Source: Datura wrightii (Eukaryota > Streptophyta > Magnoliopsida > Solanales > Solanaceae). Taken from it: a stretch of 64,000 bases of DNA. The translations under genes and the position numbers were made by a program. Numbering within the stretch: the first letter of the stretch is position 1; every line of letters starts with the position of its first letter. Location: contig JASDFA010000007.1 in NCBI GenBank assembly GCA_035772735.1, positions 80,673,501-80,737,500 of the forward strand, in the 5' to 3' direction. This document shows, piece by piece, positions 23,372 to 34,080 of this stretch. Below the pieces are notes generated by a model. It saw nothing but the letters and a program-made list of their open reading frames with translations, was not told the origin of the DNA and searched no databases.

Positions 23372-23512
23372 GACTAGGCAATTGGTGAAATTGTGTTAAG
23401 TGTAAATTTACTGTATTTTTGTTTTATTTTCTTAAGTGTTGACAACTTAGTCTTAGTGTTTGTTTCAATTCTTTTGCATTTTACTTTTTCTTTTTCGAAT
23501 ACCCTTATTGAC

Positions 23513-24448
23513 ATGACATCGTGGAATATAAATGGTTTCAATGGTGGATACTCATATTTTAGTGAATCTTGTCTGAATTGCGGAGGACACCACTTGTGGC
23601 AACACTGTAACACGTGCAATATATGTGGTGGTCAAGATGGCCATTGGGGTGGCTGTCCGAATGCATATTCCCCTCCCCCAAGACCCTACTATGATCCTTC
23701 TGTTGTTTTTCCTGAATATAGGCATGCTGAAAATGAGGACATGGGACGCCAAGTTCAAATTGAAGACATGATGAAACAACTATTGGAGCAATCAGAAGCA
23801 ATGAAGGAGGCGATGGCAGTATTGACAATTCAGCAAGAAGAGAATGCAGAGGCTCTAGAAAGGATGAGCATCAAATTCATGGAGATGATCGCTGAAGCTG
23901 AAGCGTGTGATAAATCGCAGGCAATAGTTTTAGCCGATATTCAGGAGGAAGACATGGGTGAATTTTTGGATGAAGCCCAACAATTAGAATCTCTTGAGTG
24001 TCCCCGTGATGGGCTCAAACTTATGGAAAATCTATTCGTGAATGAAGAGATAGAGTACCCCCAATTTGACATTAATGGAGAGATAGATGTCTATGCTGAG
24101 AAGGTGTATACAAGTAAGGAGGTCAAGCAAAATGCAGTTTCAGAGTTGAGGTGTATTGGACCACACTCTACGCATTTTTCGACGTTAAATTTGGTTGACA
24201 ACATAGAAAGAGAGTCTTCCAAGCTTATAGAGAAATGTCTAGAGGAGGACCAAGCACCATATATTTTGAAATTTGCCAACGCGGAGAGACAAAATGACTT
24301 CGCTTACTTCAGGACCAATACATGCAAAAGGCAACATCTACTGTTTGGTCCTTACAATTTTTCACCACCACCTTTGGAGCATAAGAGGAAATTAGAAAAG
24401 AAATTAGGGGTGAGATTCATATCCTCAAGGTGGAGGAAAAAGTGGTGA
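23513..24448 (+). CDS. E4 zinc-knuckle protein, 311 residues, function unknown
   Basis: ATG 23513 (MTSWNINGFNGG) to TGA 24446-24448, uninterrupted; an in-frame GTG-led extension upstream is unlikely to be used. Residues 20-48 hold two knuckles: C20-C23-H27-C32 (CX2CX3HX4C, with the CGG-x-H style of plant Ty3 gag proteins) and C35-C38-H44-C48 (CX2CX5HX3C). Residues 85-145 are Glu/Met/Gln-rich and probably helical or coiled coil. An acidic middle follows, and the last 40 residues turn basic (ends RKLEKKLGVRF...SSRWRKKW). No capsid core, no DSG/DTG protease and no polymerase motif is present. A nucleic-acid-binding packaging role in trans is a guess. Survival of the frame while E3 of like age has four stops deserves note. 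Confidence 0.8.
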   Translation: MTSWNINGFNGGYSYFSESCLNCGGHHLWQHCNTCNICGGQDGHWGGCPNAYSPPPRPYYDPSVVFPEYRHAENEDMGRQVQIEDMMKQLLEQSEAMKEAMAVLTIQQEENAEALERMSIKFMEMIAEAEACDKSQAIVLADIQEEDMGEFLDEAQQLESLECPRDGLKLMENLFVNEEIEYPQFDINGEIDVYAEKVYTSKEVKQNAVSELRCIGPHSTHFSTLNLVDNIERESSKLIEKCLEEDQAPYILKFANAERQNDFAYFRTNTCKRQHLLFGPYNFSPPPLEHKRKLEKKLGVRFISSRWRKKW

Positions 24449-24456
24449 AACTTGGT

Positions 24457-24505
24457 ACGTCATGCCGCGACGTAAAATTATGCGCTGCTTGGGAGGCAAC
24501 CCAAG
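24457..24505 (+). other. Tandem stem-loops directly after the E4 stop codon
   Basis: First stem ACGTC/GACGT around ATGCCGC (24457-24473), starting 9 nt past the stop; second stem CTTGGG/CCCAAG around AGGCAA (24488-24505). E2 has the same pair on the minus strand at 28329-28283 with different stem bases. Function unknown. Confidence 0.6.
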
Positions 24506-26425
24506 GGTACCACAGGTACCATTTTAATTTCTTGCAATTGAGTTAATTTTTTTTTATTTTCATCTTGTGTTGTTTTGGTGGAAAGTTAAGCGCAGATGGA
24601 GGGGAAGTCTGAGTACCCGTGGAGGAGGAAGCTAACAAGCATGGAAGAGAAAAAGTGTGGGGTTGAACACCCACTTGTGCAAAGTTGATGAAAGGCATGC
24701 TATTAGCTAGGCCTAAAGGCCTCAGGGAGTATTTCTCACCCTTTGTAAATTTTAATTTGATGCTATGAGGACATAGCATGATTTACGTGTGGGGTGAGGG
24801 AAATTTCAAGGGAGAAATTTCAAAATTTTCTGTGCTTAACGATTTTGGTGAATGTAATGCTTGTGCAAGAGTTGGTGAGAAATTTGAAAAATTTGAAAAT
24901 TTTTTGTGAATCAAGCATGACTTCATCACCCATTGGTTTTTCTTTTCGGTTCTTTTCCGACAGGGGGTCTTTGAACCGAAAAAAAAAATTCCTTTTCTTT
25001 GGTCTGTATATAAAAGTTTTTAGTCATAGCTAGGGACTGTTTCCGACGATGGATGGATGACGACCGTCTTGAGGAAAATTAGTCGATAGATTTTGGGTTT
25101 TGAAACCATAACTAATTGGTGCTTGATGTTCTTTTTATGTGCTATACATGGTTGTAAGAGGCAAGTATGTTCAGTGTGAAGCATGCAAGTGTATAACTTT
25201 GTTTGTGACACTTAGGCTCTTGTATTCGACTCAATATGATAGAAGCTTAATTCTGAATTCTTGTGATTAGCTGAGTAAGAGTCTGCTGAATGTGTCTTGA
25301 ATTGAGCATGTGCCATGAGTGTAAGGTTTTTGAGTATTCTGTGCTATTATGAAATGTCTAGAACTTGCCTGGTGTGTATATAAAACGAAATGAAGGATGT
25401 GAATTGTAGGAGATGATTTAGGCATTTCTTTGAATGAACCAACTTTTTATCCCTCATTATACCTACCTTGAAAAATTAATCCTAGTTAACCCCATTGAGC
25501 CTTGAGCCTATTCTTTGACAGCTGCAACATAAGCTTAATCCTTTTTTTTCTTTCATTAGCCTTGAAATTGAACCAAAACTCCTAAGCGCTTAAAGGAAAA
25601 CTCCGAAAGAGTAAAGGAGTGAAAAGAATGAAAAAGAAGGGAAAGTAGCAATTGCAAAAGTTGAGAAAGGGCGAGGGTGCACTTGTTTGAATATGGGTGA
25701 ATATTAGTAGGGAGTAAGAAAATAAATAAATGAAAAGTCACTTATAGAACTTCTTACTAATAAGCTAAAAGCGCCTAAAGAAAGGGGGGAACAAAAGAGG
25801 ATAAAGAAAGATGAAAAGAGAAAAAGGTGAAGTGAAGGAAGGGAAGTTTGTAATGAAGGTGTGATGTATTAAAAGCGCTTAGGAAAGATAGTCACTATTA
25901 CTGATCATAATAGTACCTACCCGCACCGGAGTGACATTACAACCTAAAAAGTCCTACTTGATCTTACATTCATACATCCTTAAATTAGTGGAATAAAACA
26001 CTAAGGGCAAGCTTATGGGTCATTACATAATGCATGTGAATTCTTTGTGAGAGTGAGCGTAATTCTATGCATGTACCCACACATGTTGTGTTTTAAAAAA
26101 TTATTTTTGCGTGTGATTGGGTAACTCTCTTTCCGTGAGGGGCACATGTTGAATGAAGGATATAATTCATGTGGGATTTCTTAATCAGTTGATTTTCATG
26201 AGTTTGCTAAGATTGAGAGTCGATTCTTGAGGTTAAGAGGTCTTAACATCGTTGAATTTCATTTATGTGATTAAATTGTGCATGCTCTATTTGTAGCTTG
26301 TTATCTTACGTAATCATTATAGTTGTAACTTAAATTATCTTGCTAAATTAGTTATGTGTGAGTTTCCATATGCATGATATGTAAAAGGTCGTTCGAGGAC
26401 GAACAAGGCTTTAAGTGTGGGGTTG
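24506..26425 (+). other. 3' noncoding region of E4
   Basis: No supported ORF. Contains the stem-loop block TTTCC...GATGGATGGATGACGACCGTC...GGAAA near 25038-25077, the block TCTAGAACTTGCCTGG at 25357-25372, a long purine-rich tract at 25610-25860, a pre-PPT hairpin GTTCG-AGGA-CGAAC at 26391-26404, and a TG/purine tract ending at 26425. Confidence 0.75.
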
Positions 26426-27862
26426 TGATCACGGGCAAAAATATATGCCCGAGATACGCTTTACGACTTAAATTAGTCTTGTTTATCTAAGATTATTGTA
26501 TACATTTTCATGTAATTTTAGATAAAGTAAAGATATGTGCTAACCAACATGATTAGCCTTTGTTTTGTAGGTTTTGATGACTTTTGAGTAACTAATCCAT
26601 GAGTTGGTGAAGTAGAGGCTTGGAAACGGAATCAACACGCGAACGTCGGCGAAGAGGAGGCACAAAACAGCCCACCTGCGCGTTGGCAATGTGGCACGGC
26701 AGGAAGGCCGCTCACAACAGCCCACCTGCGCATTGGCAATGAGCCACGACAGGTGGCCTCCGCGACCAAGGGCTGCCAACGCGCTGCCCAAGCAGCGTGA
26801 CACGCTGCCAACGCGGCAGGGTGCTGCCCGGGCCAATTTCGGGTGATTTCCAGAAGGCCTCCGCGTCCGTAGCGTGTCATGGAGGCTGTGCTCCGCGATG
26901 CACTCCATGACACGTTTCTTGTTATTCCGGGAAAGAGTCCTACTACTATAAATAGCACACTTAGGTTTATTTTTCATAATTCAGACTTGGTGGAGCAAGG
27001 ACGTGGGTTAGAGGCAGTTGAGGGACAAAAAAGCTAAGGGATTTTCTCTCTTCCTCTCTTCTTTCAATCAATTGTATGTATGATTAACACTTGTTTTAGG
27101 ATGATTAATCCACAAATGAGTGGCTAATACTCTTCCTTGCTGAGGTTGTGAACAATGGTGATGAATTTTGAATATTGAATTGTATGGGTTTTCATCTTCT
27201 TCTTCTATGTTGTTCTATTAATTCTTGTTTCTACTGCATTAGTGTGTGGCCGACATTAATGTACATCTAAAAAGTCCAATTTCACTCGAGAGAGCAAGAA
27301 ATTGGAAAGTTGTGAATTAATAGGGTATTGTTCTTAGCTTGATTTGGGAAAATTGGGTTTTGATGTGCTTTCCTGATAGAAATATACTTGAAAGTTGTAT
27401 TAGTCAATTTAGGAACCGGAATTGTATTGCTAGGTCATTAATTGCATTTGATCACAGAAATGTAGACGGATGGTTTATGATTCTTAAGTGAGATTAAATA
27501 CGAGAGTTTTAATCTCTAGGCTAATGTTCTTGGCTAGCAACAGGAAGAGAAGATTAACCAAATTATGATTATAATCAAGTTCATTACTTGTTCTTAACCT
27601 TGGCATGCTCATATCCATAGTTTCAATTCACAGTAGATAGTTGTTAATAGTTTTAGTATATAATTTATAAACAAAAATTATTTAACTTTTGGTTACGTTG
27701 TTGTCAGCATAATTAGAAGTAAGCTAGAATATAGTATACTTAAGCAATTTTACTTATCCAGAGTCTCCTTGGTTCGATACTTGGCTTACTTAGCCACTTT
27801 ATTACTTGTTTGACCACGTGCACTTGCGTGTCGGTTTTAACACCTACCGAACCAGCTGAACA
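26426..27862 (+). repeat. 3' LTR of E4
   Basis: 1437 bp, collinear without indels with 21911-23347 (offset 4515). Followed by GCGAT. Confidence 0.95.
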
Positions 27863-27867
27863 GCGAT
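27863..27867 (+). other. Target-site duplication of E4, right copy
   Basis: GCGAT, equal to 21906-21910; the target lies in a GCGATCGCCGG stretch of E2. Confidence 0.95.
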
Positions 27868-28340
27868 CGCCGGTTGGGTACAGCGGCTCGCCGCCTTACC
27901 ATCACATGCTTGATTTTGTGCCAAAGTTCACTGTTTTTGTACCGGCTGTTGACTGGAAATTTGTGGTTTGGGTTCTGTGTTTAGCCCGATTGTTCGCCAT
28001 TTTTGCATCCACTGTTCAGGTTTTCTGGCTAGCACCGACATTCAAGCGGTAGTTAGCTACTCCTTATCATCGTTCCACCAATGCCTTCGCTAATACAACC
28101 TTTTTGTTCCCATTTTTTTGCTTTCATGGTCAAACGTGTGGCGGGTCGTGTAACTAGATCGGCGGTTCGCCAGTCTTAATGTAGTTCCTGCTTTGTTTTG
28201 TGCTTCTTCACCTTGCTTCTCACCTACTTATTCCTACAAAATTAAAAATAACAATGTCATCAAGAACATTCAAAAGAAGACACTTGGGTTGTCTCCTAAG
28301 AAGCGCCTTAGTTAACGTTGTGGCACAACATATTTCTCAT
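27868..28340 (-). other. E2 sequence just after the gag-protease stop
   Basis: Noncoding. On the minus strand, a stem GTTGT/ACAAC around GCC (28329-28317) begins 11 nt past the stop, and CTTAGG/CCCAAG around AGACAA (28300-28283) follows; these are the counterparts of the E4 stem-loops. Further on come GC-rich CGGCGAACC/GCCGGTT units toward the E4 insertion. Confidence 0.6.
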
Positions 28341-30655
28341 TTAAAGTTCCATCTTCGAAGGATCATCCTTCGACTCATCTTCCTCCTGCAGCACTCCAAC
28401 CACTTTACATTCATCGGGAGGTTCAGAGGGTTCGCATACCTTGAAGGTGACCTCTTTACCTCCAACCTGTAACTTAAGCTCACCTAGCTCCACTCTACCA
28501 AAGCTCTACCCGTGGCGAGAAATGGTCTTCCCAAAATGATTGGAACTTCTACATCCATCTCACAATCGATGACTATAAAATTAGTTGGTAGAATAAACTT
28601 ATCTACTCTCACCAATACATCCTCTAAAACACCCAATGTTTCTTAATAAAGCGATCAACCATTAACAATCTCATTGATGTAGGTTTGGTGTTTCCAAGTT
28701 CCAATTTATCGAAGATTATGAGAGGCACCAGATTTATACTTCGCCAAAGATCACAGAGGGCTTTCTTGAACACACACAACCCAATAGTGCACGGGATTGT
28801 GAAGGCGCCCGGATCTTCCCATTTCGGGGCAAGGTTGCTTATCATCACAACACTAGATTGATGTGTTGTCTCTCTAGTGCCTATATCTACAACCTTCTTC
28901 TTCTTCAGTAGCTGTTTCATGAACTTTGCATATTCGGGCATTTGAAGTAGGGCATCCACCAATGATATATTTATGGACAATTTGCTGAACATGTCAATCA
29001 ACTTACTAAAATGATCATCCTTCTTTTTCTTGGCTAACCACTATGGATAAGGAGGTGGAAATCCTTGTTCTTCTTCATCTGCATTTGCAGGAACTTCCTC
29101 AACCTCTCCTTCATCTTTAGCCTACATATTATCACCACCATTTGGTGCTTTTGGCACCGCCTCAAATTCTTTTTCATCATTTGTCTTAGGAACCACAACT
29201 TCCTTGGGCTTAACATTTGCATCTCCAAGCATTTTACCACTCCTTATGACAATATCCCTGCATTGGCTATCTTTCTTTGGGTTTGGCATTGTATCACTCG
29301 GGAGTGTTTCCTTCATTTTGGAATTCATTTGAGAGGATAAGTGGTTCATTTGGGCTTCCAAATGCTTGATGGAAGTTGAGTGTGAACTCACAGTTTGAGC
29401 AAGGTTAGAAACCTCCCCTTTCAATTCCTTGACCCCGCTGTCGGTTGATTCCACTTTCTTAAGAAACCTTGCCAACATCTCTTCAATTTTTGAGGTCCCT
29501 ACATTGCTCACACCTAGTTAAGCTTGGGAGTTCTCAGATTTGGGAGGGGGAACATATGGATTCGAAATTCGATGGTATCTATCACCCTTACGATTTTTCT
29601 CTTTGTTGCCCCATCTCTCATTTTTATCGGGCCATCCCTGTACATTACGGTTTCTCCAACCTTGATTCTCTTACCATTGGCGCCAAGGGCTTTGATTAGC
29701 CCCTTACTACCCAGGTCGAGAACTCTCTATCTAATTTTCCTTGTATTGGCACTCCTCCTCGTATCGTGGTGGCGATGATTCTCCTTCAAACTGCATTGGA
29801 TCTTGCAGTCCTACAGGATGCACAACCTTAGGCCCTACCCCCACCACATGTGTAGTCATTAACTCTAGTTGAGTCATCATTTTAGCAAGATTTTCATCTT
29901 ACTCTTCATCTCTTTTTCACATTTCAGCTACCAATGCACTAAGAACCCCCATCGTGTGTCGATACATGCGTCTCCCTAGTATGCCATGCCCAATTTGTCT
30001 TTTTCATTCTATCCAAGAGGGCCTTAGCTAAACCATACGTCTAACCCATAATTGATCCTTCAGCTAAATTATTGGCAATGAATTCATTGATGGAGTATAG
30101 GGCTTGGTAAAAGCTTTGAAGGAGCTCTCCATCGGATAGACTATGGTCGGGGCAAAGGGACACCTTCTTCTTGAACCTTATCCATGTTTCATGTAAAGGA
30201 TCCCTTGGCTCTTGCTTAAAGTTTATAATGTCATCCCTTAGCTGCAACATCATTGACGGAGGGAAGAAATGGTCCAAGAATGCTTCAGTCAATGCTTTCC
30301 ACGAGTTGATACAACCTAGAAGGAGCTCCTCTAACCACATAGTAGCCTTTCCCATTAGGGAGAATGGAAAGAGCCTTAACCTGATAGACTCTACACTGAT
30401 ATTTGTTATCTTAAAGGGTTGGCAAATCTCCAAGAAATTTCTCAAGTGGCGATTTGCATCATCACTTGGTTTTCCCCCAAAGAGCCATTTCATTTGTAAC
30501 AAATGTAACATAGTACTTGCAACGTGAAGCACTACTTTCCCTACCATGACTGGTAGGCGAATGGCTTTTGCAATTTCAGGCATAACATGGTTATCCTCCT
30601 CATGCTCCATGTGACCTTCAACCAAACTATCTCCTGCTTATGAATGATGGCTTAT
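28341..30655 (-). pseudogene. gag-protease of the first E2 unit, broken
   Basis: The start position carries ATA (30655) where the paired copy has ATG 4738. Gag core at 30625-30041 ('IRLRLFPFSLMGKATMWLEEL', 'FPPSMMLQLRDDI'), C-terminal gag at 29511-29122, then the protease region: 'LSINISLVDALLQMPEYAKFM', 'DPGAFTIPCTIG', 'ALCDLWRSIN', 'FIVIDCEMDVEVPIILGRPF'. The family's active site DLG/DTG-x-S is altered here to DLW. Frames shift at least three times. It closes with a stop at 28341-28343 and two stem-loops, so the element seems to have ended its polyprotein after protease. Confidence 0.85.
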
Positions 30656-30753
30656 ATGAACTTGCCCTAACAACCAACAGAAAAACCAACATTAATAACT
30701 AAGATGCAAGATTAACTCAAATTAACAAATAACACAAGGATATCAAGCGCTTG

Positions 30754-30771
30754 TCCCCGACAACTACGCCA
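30754..30771 (-). other. Primer-binding site of the first E2 unit
   Basis: Minus strand TGGCGTAGTTGTCGGGGA next to the LTR end; three to four changes from the E4 site. Confidence 0.6.
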
Positions 30772-30775
30772 TATT

Positions 30776-32328
30776 TGATAACGCTTAAATACACTCCTCA
30801 TTTTGAGAAAGTGTAAGCGATCATTTTATTAAAAAAAATATTCCTGATGGATGCCGAGGTTCAATCCCATAGAGATTAGTGAATGATTTGCGTAAGCGTT
30901 GTTTTAGGAAATTTGAATGAATTCGCACCAATTAAGGAAAATAAAATAGAATTTTTTTTTGGGGGGGGGGGGGGAATGGAGTTAACAATATTGTGAATTT
31001 AAAAACAGCTTGCCAGAATAGCTAAATAACTAAAACTGACAGACAATAATTAGAGAAGACTAGAGGTGTGGTGCAGATAGGATTAAATAAGGATATGTTA
31101 GCTCATCAAATCATTGCGAATAAGTGTAAATAACTTTGGGCAAGATGGCATCCTATGTTTTTCAACCTCATAGATGCCTTTTCCTCGAGTCCTTTCACAC
31201 CTCAAGACACAATTCAATTAGCCCAATAGAGTTTGGGATAATAGCTGACCTATTTGTAGCCATCAACTACTAATTAGGATGATGAACATGGGTTTTGGCT
31301 ATTTTTAGCCCAGCTCCACACAATCACATCCATTCCCACCATCACATTCTCTCCCAATACTTTAATTCTTATTTTTCAAGCTAAATCAAGTATGAAAAAG
31401 TAAACCACATTTGCAACTATGGATCATCAATTATAAATTGGAGAGTACTCAACAAATTTTCACTATTTGAGCAATATTAAGATGAATCTAGCAATACCCA
31501 ATCTAATTAAGCACCCATCATCACACACCTCTAGTGATGATTTAGCTACTCATGATTATGAAATTAAAGAGTATATTTATCAATAAACTCAATGATTTCA
31601 TTAGTAAGAGAAAGCAAAATCAAACTCAAATTTGTCTGCAACAATGGTTATACCTTGCTAATTGTAGAAGAAGATATTAACAAAAGCAATATTCAACAAT
31701 CTCCTCCTATGGACTTCTTCTCTTTCCAAGGCAAAAGGAATGTCCAAAAGCTCAAAAGTATAAAAGTTATATACATAGTACTTTCTTCTGACTATACACA
31801 AAAATAGGGCAACCAATCTCCTCTTTTTCCAGTGTTGGACGTAACGTCCCCTTTTCAAATGTTTTTTCACTTGTGGGGCAGCCAGCGGTTCGCTGGTTGC
31901 ATTCCGTGAACTTCCGTCCAACATCTACTGCAGATCCAGTGATTCTCCAAGACCATTCGGTGACCCCTTCGGCGGTTCGCCGGTCTTCATTCGTGATCTG
32001 CAAAACCATTTACTCCTTGGTCCAAAATGTGTAGACACTGGTAGGCGATTTGTACAGCGTCTCGCCGTTTAATGTTTGCGGCCGCCGGTTGCTCATTGTC
32101 TTCAGGTCGGTGGTCATCTGCGTTTGACCGGAATTTCATCGGTGTCCTCTGATGTAGCATCGGTTTTCAACTGATTTTTTACGTTTTACTCCACATCTTG
32201 TTCTTTCTCTCCAAATCAGATACCTGCACATAAAAAGGCAAAAAGGGCATAAAATTCATCTAAATGACTTGAAAACTAAGCTAAATCCCATGCTCAAGAA
32301 CCTAATGAGTTGGTAAATTACCAATTCA
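30776..32328 (-). repeat. 5' LTR of E2
   Basis: 1553 bp, homologous over its whole length to 4859-6409. The minus-strand start reads TGAATTGG, about 3 nt shorter than TGATGAGTTGG of the other copy. It contains the palindrome cluster at about 31870-32170 and a T/G homopolymer (T9 then G14, about 30952-30974). Its right edge abuts the E5 LTR remnant. Confidence 0.8.
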
Positions 32329-32448
32329 GCACTAGCAGTATTATACATCTTGACCATATTTCCTGTGGGATCAACCCCATCCATTGTTGGATTCTTTATT
32401 GACAACGTCTGCATCATACTTTTCTAGGGGTGCGATTTGAGCATTATA
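32329..32448 (+). repeat. Remnant of the 5' LTR of E5
   Basis: Last 120 bp of the LTR, aligning with about 46557-46676 from ACTAGC onward, with the match starting exactly where E2 ends. It is followed by a primer-site relic, TGGCGCCATTGCTAGGGA, at 32454-32471. Confidence 0.8.
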
Positions 32449-32559
32449 GAAAATGGCGCCATTGCTAGGGAATATGGCTTATGATTAGAGTATTGTGTTT
32501 AACTTTTAGTTGTTATTTTCTCATTTATGTTTTCTTTTATTTTTGACACCCATAGGTTA

Positions 32560-34080
32560 CCATTTGGTGAATACCAAGTATTCAACGAAGCGGAAACCCT
32601 CAGATTCCACTTGATCTTGAGCTAGAGCGAATAATGCAAAACATTGCAAACCCTGAGCAGAGAGAGGCACGATTGGCGGAAGAATCTCATCAAGTTGAGT
32701 TAGCTTGGCAAGCAGTGCTTGAGAAAGCTGAGGATGCTCGTGATGAGGTAGTAAATGCTGGCCTCCACGGATGGGGTAGCAAAGGCCAAAGATATGCTCC
32801 TTAGTTTGATGCTAATGATAGCCCATATATTGGTGAAGCCAGGTCAATAAGAGGCATTGTACCTCCATCTTTGCTTGTTGGGGAAAAGTTTGATATCACT
32901 AGTAGCATGATCAAGTTTCTTAACATGAAAGGGGTGTTTAGTGGTCATGCAGCTGACGATGCTAATCTACACCTAATGAACTTTGTTAGTATATGCAAGG
33001 CGTACAAGTTACTAGGTGTAATCCAGGATGCTATATGATTGAGACTCTTCCTATTCTCTCTGTTTGGAGAGACCACGTTATGATTATCGAAGTTTCCCAA
33101 CGACTCCATTACAAACTAGAGAGATCTCAAGCAAGCCTTCTTAAAAAGGTACTTCCCACCTTCATGGTTGCTGCAGCTAAAGGATGAGATATATAATTTC
33201 TGCAAACTGAAGATGGAGGCACTTCATGAGACATAACTGATATTTAAGAAGAAACTTACTAAGTTTTTATAGGTCTTTAAATATTAGCATGGAAGCTGTA
33301 GCAGATACAATGGAAGGAGGAGCACTGATGAGTCACTTGTGGGATCAAGCAACCATTATACTTGACCGAGTGACCAAAACCAATAGGGCCCGGCCCACTA
33401 GGGAAGCTAAGACAACTGTAGGTACATATGCTATCGGGATGACTACAGACCAACATAGAAAATAGAAGGAGCATGATCAGGAGTTGGCTCACGTGAGGAC
33501 ATCCTTAGACCTGCTCACGAAACATATTATGGCCTCTGGAACTCAAAAAGTTAATGCAGTGGGAGTTCATGGTCAGGAACTGGGGTTCAAACAGTCTGAT
33601 CTCGAGAAGGAGGCAAACGTTTTGGACAACTAGATGGCGGGTTTTTCATCCAATGCCCAAGGGTCCAGACAAAACACTTGGCACCAAGGTTTCAGAAATC
33701 AAGGTCGAAACTAGTGAAGAGACAACTACAACAGAAATGGATACGGAGATAAGAGTAGAGGAGTGAGCGAGAAGGTGAATTGAGAAAGAATGATGGCTAC
33801 TACAATGACCGCGTCATGTTTATTTTTCTCCTAGGGCTCATGAGGTTAATGATGGACCCTCAAAGTTAGAGAATATGATGGCTGAGCTGCTAAAAAGGAT
33901 AAATCAACTGATGATCAACTGAAGGATATTAGGGGTGATATATCTAGCATGGGCCAAAAAGTTGAATCCCACGCTACAGCGATTAAGCACAGTAGCTTGG
34001 GAAAATGTCTGCATCCCTAAACTAGAGGCAGAAGGGAACACTTCCTAGCAGCACAATCCAAAATCTGAAAAATAACCCTT
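32560..34080 (+). pseudogene. gag of E5, heavily broken
   Basis: Pieces in changing frames: 'IPLDLELERIMQNIANPEQ', 'MKGVFSGHAADDANLHLMNF' (capsid core), 'VGTYAIGMTTDQHRK', an Asn/Gly/Arg-rich part, and finally a match to the gag end near 33930-34075 ('MGQKVESHATAIKH', 'QNPKNNP'). That final motif normally leads into protease, but here the sequence passes at once into noncoding DNA, so the pol region is absent. No convincing start codon. Confidence 0.7.

Larger units (their letters stand above)
21911..27862 (+). mobile_element. E4: full-length non-autonomous OTA-type element with a zinc-knuckle ORF
   Basis: 5952 bp with two LTRs of exactly 1437 bp, GCGAT duplications, an OTA-type primer site and one intact ORF (23513-24448) but no capsid, protease, RT or integrase. 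A 2-kb noncoding 3' region contains a tandem stem-loop pair just after the stop, a purine-rich stretch, a pre-PPT hairpin and a TG-rich PPT. The LTRs differ by about 33 substitutions and no indels (2.3%), so it inserted at about the same time as E3. It must have used proteins of a helper; E1-like elements share its 3' region. Confidence 0.95.
3178..32328 (-). mobile_element. E2: non-autonomous gag-protease OTA-type element with shared-LTR tandem arrangement
   Basis: Read on the minus strand: LTR (32328-30776), primer site, gag-protease (30655-28341), noncoding sequence split by E4 and E3, accessory ORF (9894-8455), 3' noncoding region, PPT, a second LTR (6409-4859), then again a primer site and gag (4738-3178) until E1 cuts it. 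No reverse transcriptase or integrase is seen anywhere between gag-protease and the accessory ORF, so it depended on a helper. Without the nested elements the complete internal unit is about 7.6 kb. The right end abuts the 5' LTR remnant of E5. LTR copies differ visibly more than those of E3 or E4, so E2 is older. Confidence 0.75.

Noticed and set aside
23393..23512. Upstream extension of the E4 ORF
   Set aside because: It opens with GTG, is hydrophobic leader-like T-rich sequence close to the primer site, and a good ATG exists at 23513.
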